Source: a bacterium | GTDB taxonomy: Bacteria; Zhuqueibacterota; QNDG01; JAFGCO01 | Length of the DNA stretch: 64,000 nt | NCBI GenBank assembly: GCA_016932575.1 | Contig: JAFGCO010000006.1 | Span: forward strand, 1-64,000 | Direction: 5' to 3' | In this document: positions 63,109-64,000 of the stretch, piece by piece | Layout: each line of letters opens with the position of its first letter | Numbering within the stretch: the first letter of the stretch is position 1 | Position numbers and translations under genes: made by a program | Notes under the pieces: generated by a model | Databases searched by the model: none | Told to the model about the DNA's origin: nothing | What the model saw: the letters and a program-made list of their open reading frames with translations, nothing else

Positions 63109-64000
63109 TTATCCGGACAATGCTTTCAGTGTTTCTTGAAGCAGTTTATAAAAACGTTCAACAGAGTGAATATGCACCCTTTCATCCGGAGAATGCGGGT
63201 TTTGAAGATCCGGTCCAAAGCTGATCATATCCATGCCTTCAAATTTTTCACCAATGATTCCGCATTCAAGACCGGCGTGAATGGCTTCAACCTTTGCCTC
63301 TTTGCCGGTGACATTTTTATAAATTGCTTTCATGGTTTTCAGAATGGCTGAATCCAGATTGGGCGTCCATGCGGGGTAACCTGCCAGGTGAATGACACGG
63401 GCGCCGGCAAGCGATGCAACGGCGCCTATTTTTTGACGTGTAGCCTCCAGAGCGGAAAGAATGGAGCTCCGGCTGCTGGTGTAGATCATTGGCTCACGGG
63501 TATCGTTCTTTACAATAGCCAGATTGTTCGACGTTTCGACCAGGCCCTTAATTTCCTGGCTCATGGCCATTACACCGTGGGGCAGGCCTGCCAAAAGGTT
63601 CAGAAGCCTGGCCTGATCTTCGGCTTTTAATGGATCTCCATGGGTATCCTTTACAGATTGGATATCCAAAGTCATTTCTTTTTCCACAGATTTGTATTCG
63701 AATTGAATTTCTTTCAGGGAGGCATGCAACTGGTCTTTTAATTCAGCCTCCTTATCGCACAAAAGGACAGCAAATGCTTCCCTGGGAATGGCGTTGTGCT
63801 TGCTGCCGCCTTCAAGAGAGACGAGATCGATGTCGGTTTTCAAATTTAACAGTACTCGGGCCAGTAATTGTATGGCATTGCCCCGGCCTGTGTGGATATC
63901 AATCCCCGAATGCCCCCCCCTTAATCCTTTTAAACCCACGGAAAAGGCCTTTTTGCCTGAAGCAGATTTTCGTTGCACGGGTAATTTAATTTCCGTGTCT
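63109..64000 (-). CDS. pepD: Aminoacyl-histidine dipeptidase (PepD, M20), C-terminal part
   Basis: The frame stays open to the window edge; about 296 residues of some 480 are present, so the N-terminal metal ligands are outside. Visible marks: GLRGGHSGIDIHTGRGNA (dimer/lid domain), LEGGSKHNAIPREA, IHAGLECGIIGEKF with a metal-ligand Glu, MDMISFGPDLQNPHSPDERV with the final His. This is the di-zinc peptidase that cleaves carnosine and other dipeptides. The apparent GTG start at 63978 is only an internal codon. Confidence 0.93.
   Translation of the reverse strand, partial: DTEIKLPVQRKSASGKKAFSVGLKGLRGGHSGIDIHTGRGNAIQLLARVLLNLKTDIDLVSLEGGSKHNAIPREAFAVLLCDKEAELKDQLHASLKEIQFEYKSVEKEMTLDIQSVKDTHGDPLKAEDQARLLNLLAGLPHGVMAMSQEIKGLVETSNNLAIVKNDTREPMIYTSSRSSILSALEATRQKIGAVASLAGARVIHLAGYPAWTPNLDSAILKTMKAIYKNVTGKEAKVEAIHAGLECGIIGEKFEGMDMISFGPDLQNPHSPDERVHIHSVERFYKLLQETLKALSG

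Overview
The window looks like a stretch of chromosome from a free-living Gram-negative bacterium of the Fibrobacteres-Chlorobi-Bacteroidetes side of the tree, perhaps a Calditrichota/KSB1-type lineage. This placement is inference. It rests on three large secreted proteins that end in a 'YPNPFNP'-type (or 'APNPFN') C-terminal domain with a VYFxRL-like last strand, as in type IX secretion cargo. BACON/Ig-like, choice-of-anchor-D and two-component-propeller repeats, outer-membrane barrels and an archaeal-type aspartate-semialdehyde dehydrogenase also fit. Promoter-like sites have the TTGACA-N17-TATAAT form. No rRNA, prophage or CRISPR array was seen, and only one tRNA (Leu-GAG).

Layout. 0-2.3 kb: the tail of a zinc-finger protein, then decayed fragments (a signal-peptide stub and a truncated ankyrin protein) and a secreted propeller-like protein. 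2.4-4.4 kb: an Lrp-type regulator with a repeated ATCGTAA operator, followed by a PLP decarboxylase. 4.7-12.4 kb: surface and exported proteins (barrel, BACON/Ig-like type IX cargo, metallophosphoesterase, lipoprotein) and an MFS transporter. 13-15.6 kb: cyclase-family hydrolase, small protein and aroC. 15.8-20 kb: FG-GAP polysaccharide-lyase-like protein, amino-acid racemase and PAS histidine kinase. 20.2-25.9 kb: glycolysis block with PPi-type phosphofructokinase, comF, then gap-pgk-tpiA-secG behind a consensus promoter. 25.9-32.9 kb: tRNA-Leu, TPR protein, orphan rnfB, a membrane spermidine-synthase-like protein and cysS.

33.0-35.6 kb is an accessory, visibly AT-rich and decaying locus. 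It holds frameshifted remnants of a membrane protein, a gene fragment with no start, and a protein joining sigma-70-like segments, a middle beta domain and a TIR domain. Its 5' end is cut by a 204-bp element with inverted-repeat ends. This is the most interesting part of the window.

35.6-42.6 kb: OmpR/HisKA two-component pair, B12/radical-SAM protein, nitronate-monooxygenase-like enzyme, SUMF1-domain protein and DEAD-box helicase. 42.7-46.7 kb: thrA-asd (aspartate family biosynthesis) followed by a slyD copy that has lost its start. 46.9-57.7 kb: a minus-strand surface-protein region, including a three-gene unit (CsgG/TPR lipoprotein, 1469-residue propeller type IX cargo, outer-membrane barrel) and a frameshifted secreted glycosidase. 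58-64 kb: lemA facing an M48 protease with C-terminal zinc ribbons, then phosphoesterase, HAD hydrolase, small zincin, DUF4870 protein and a partial PepD dipeptidase.
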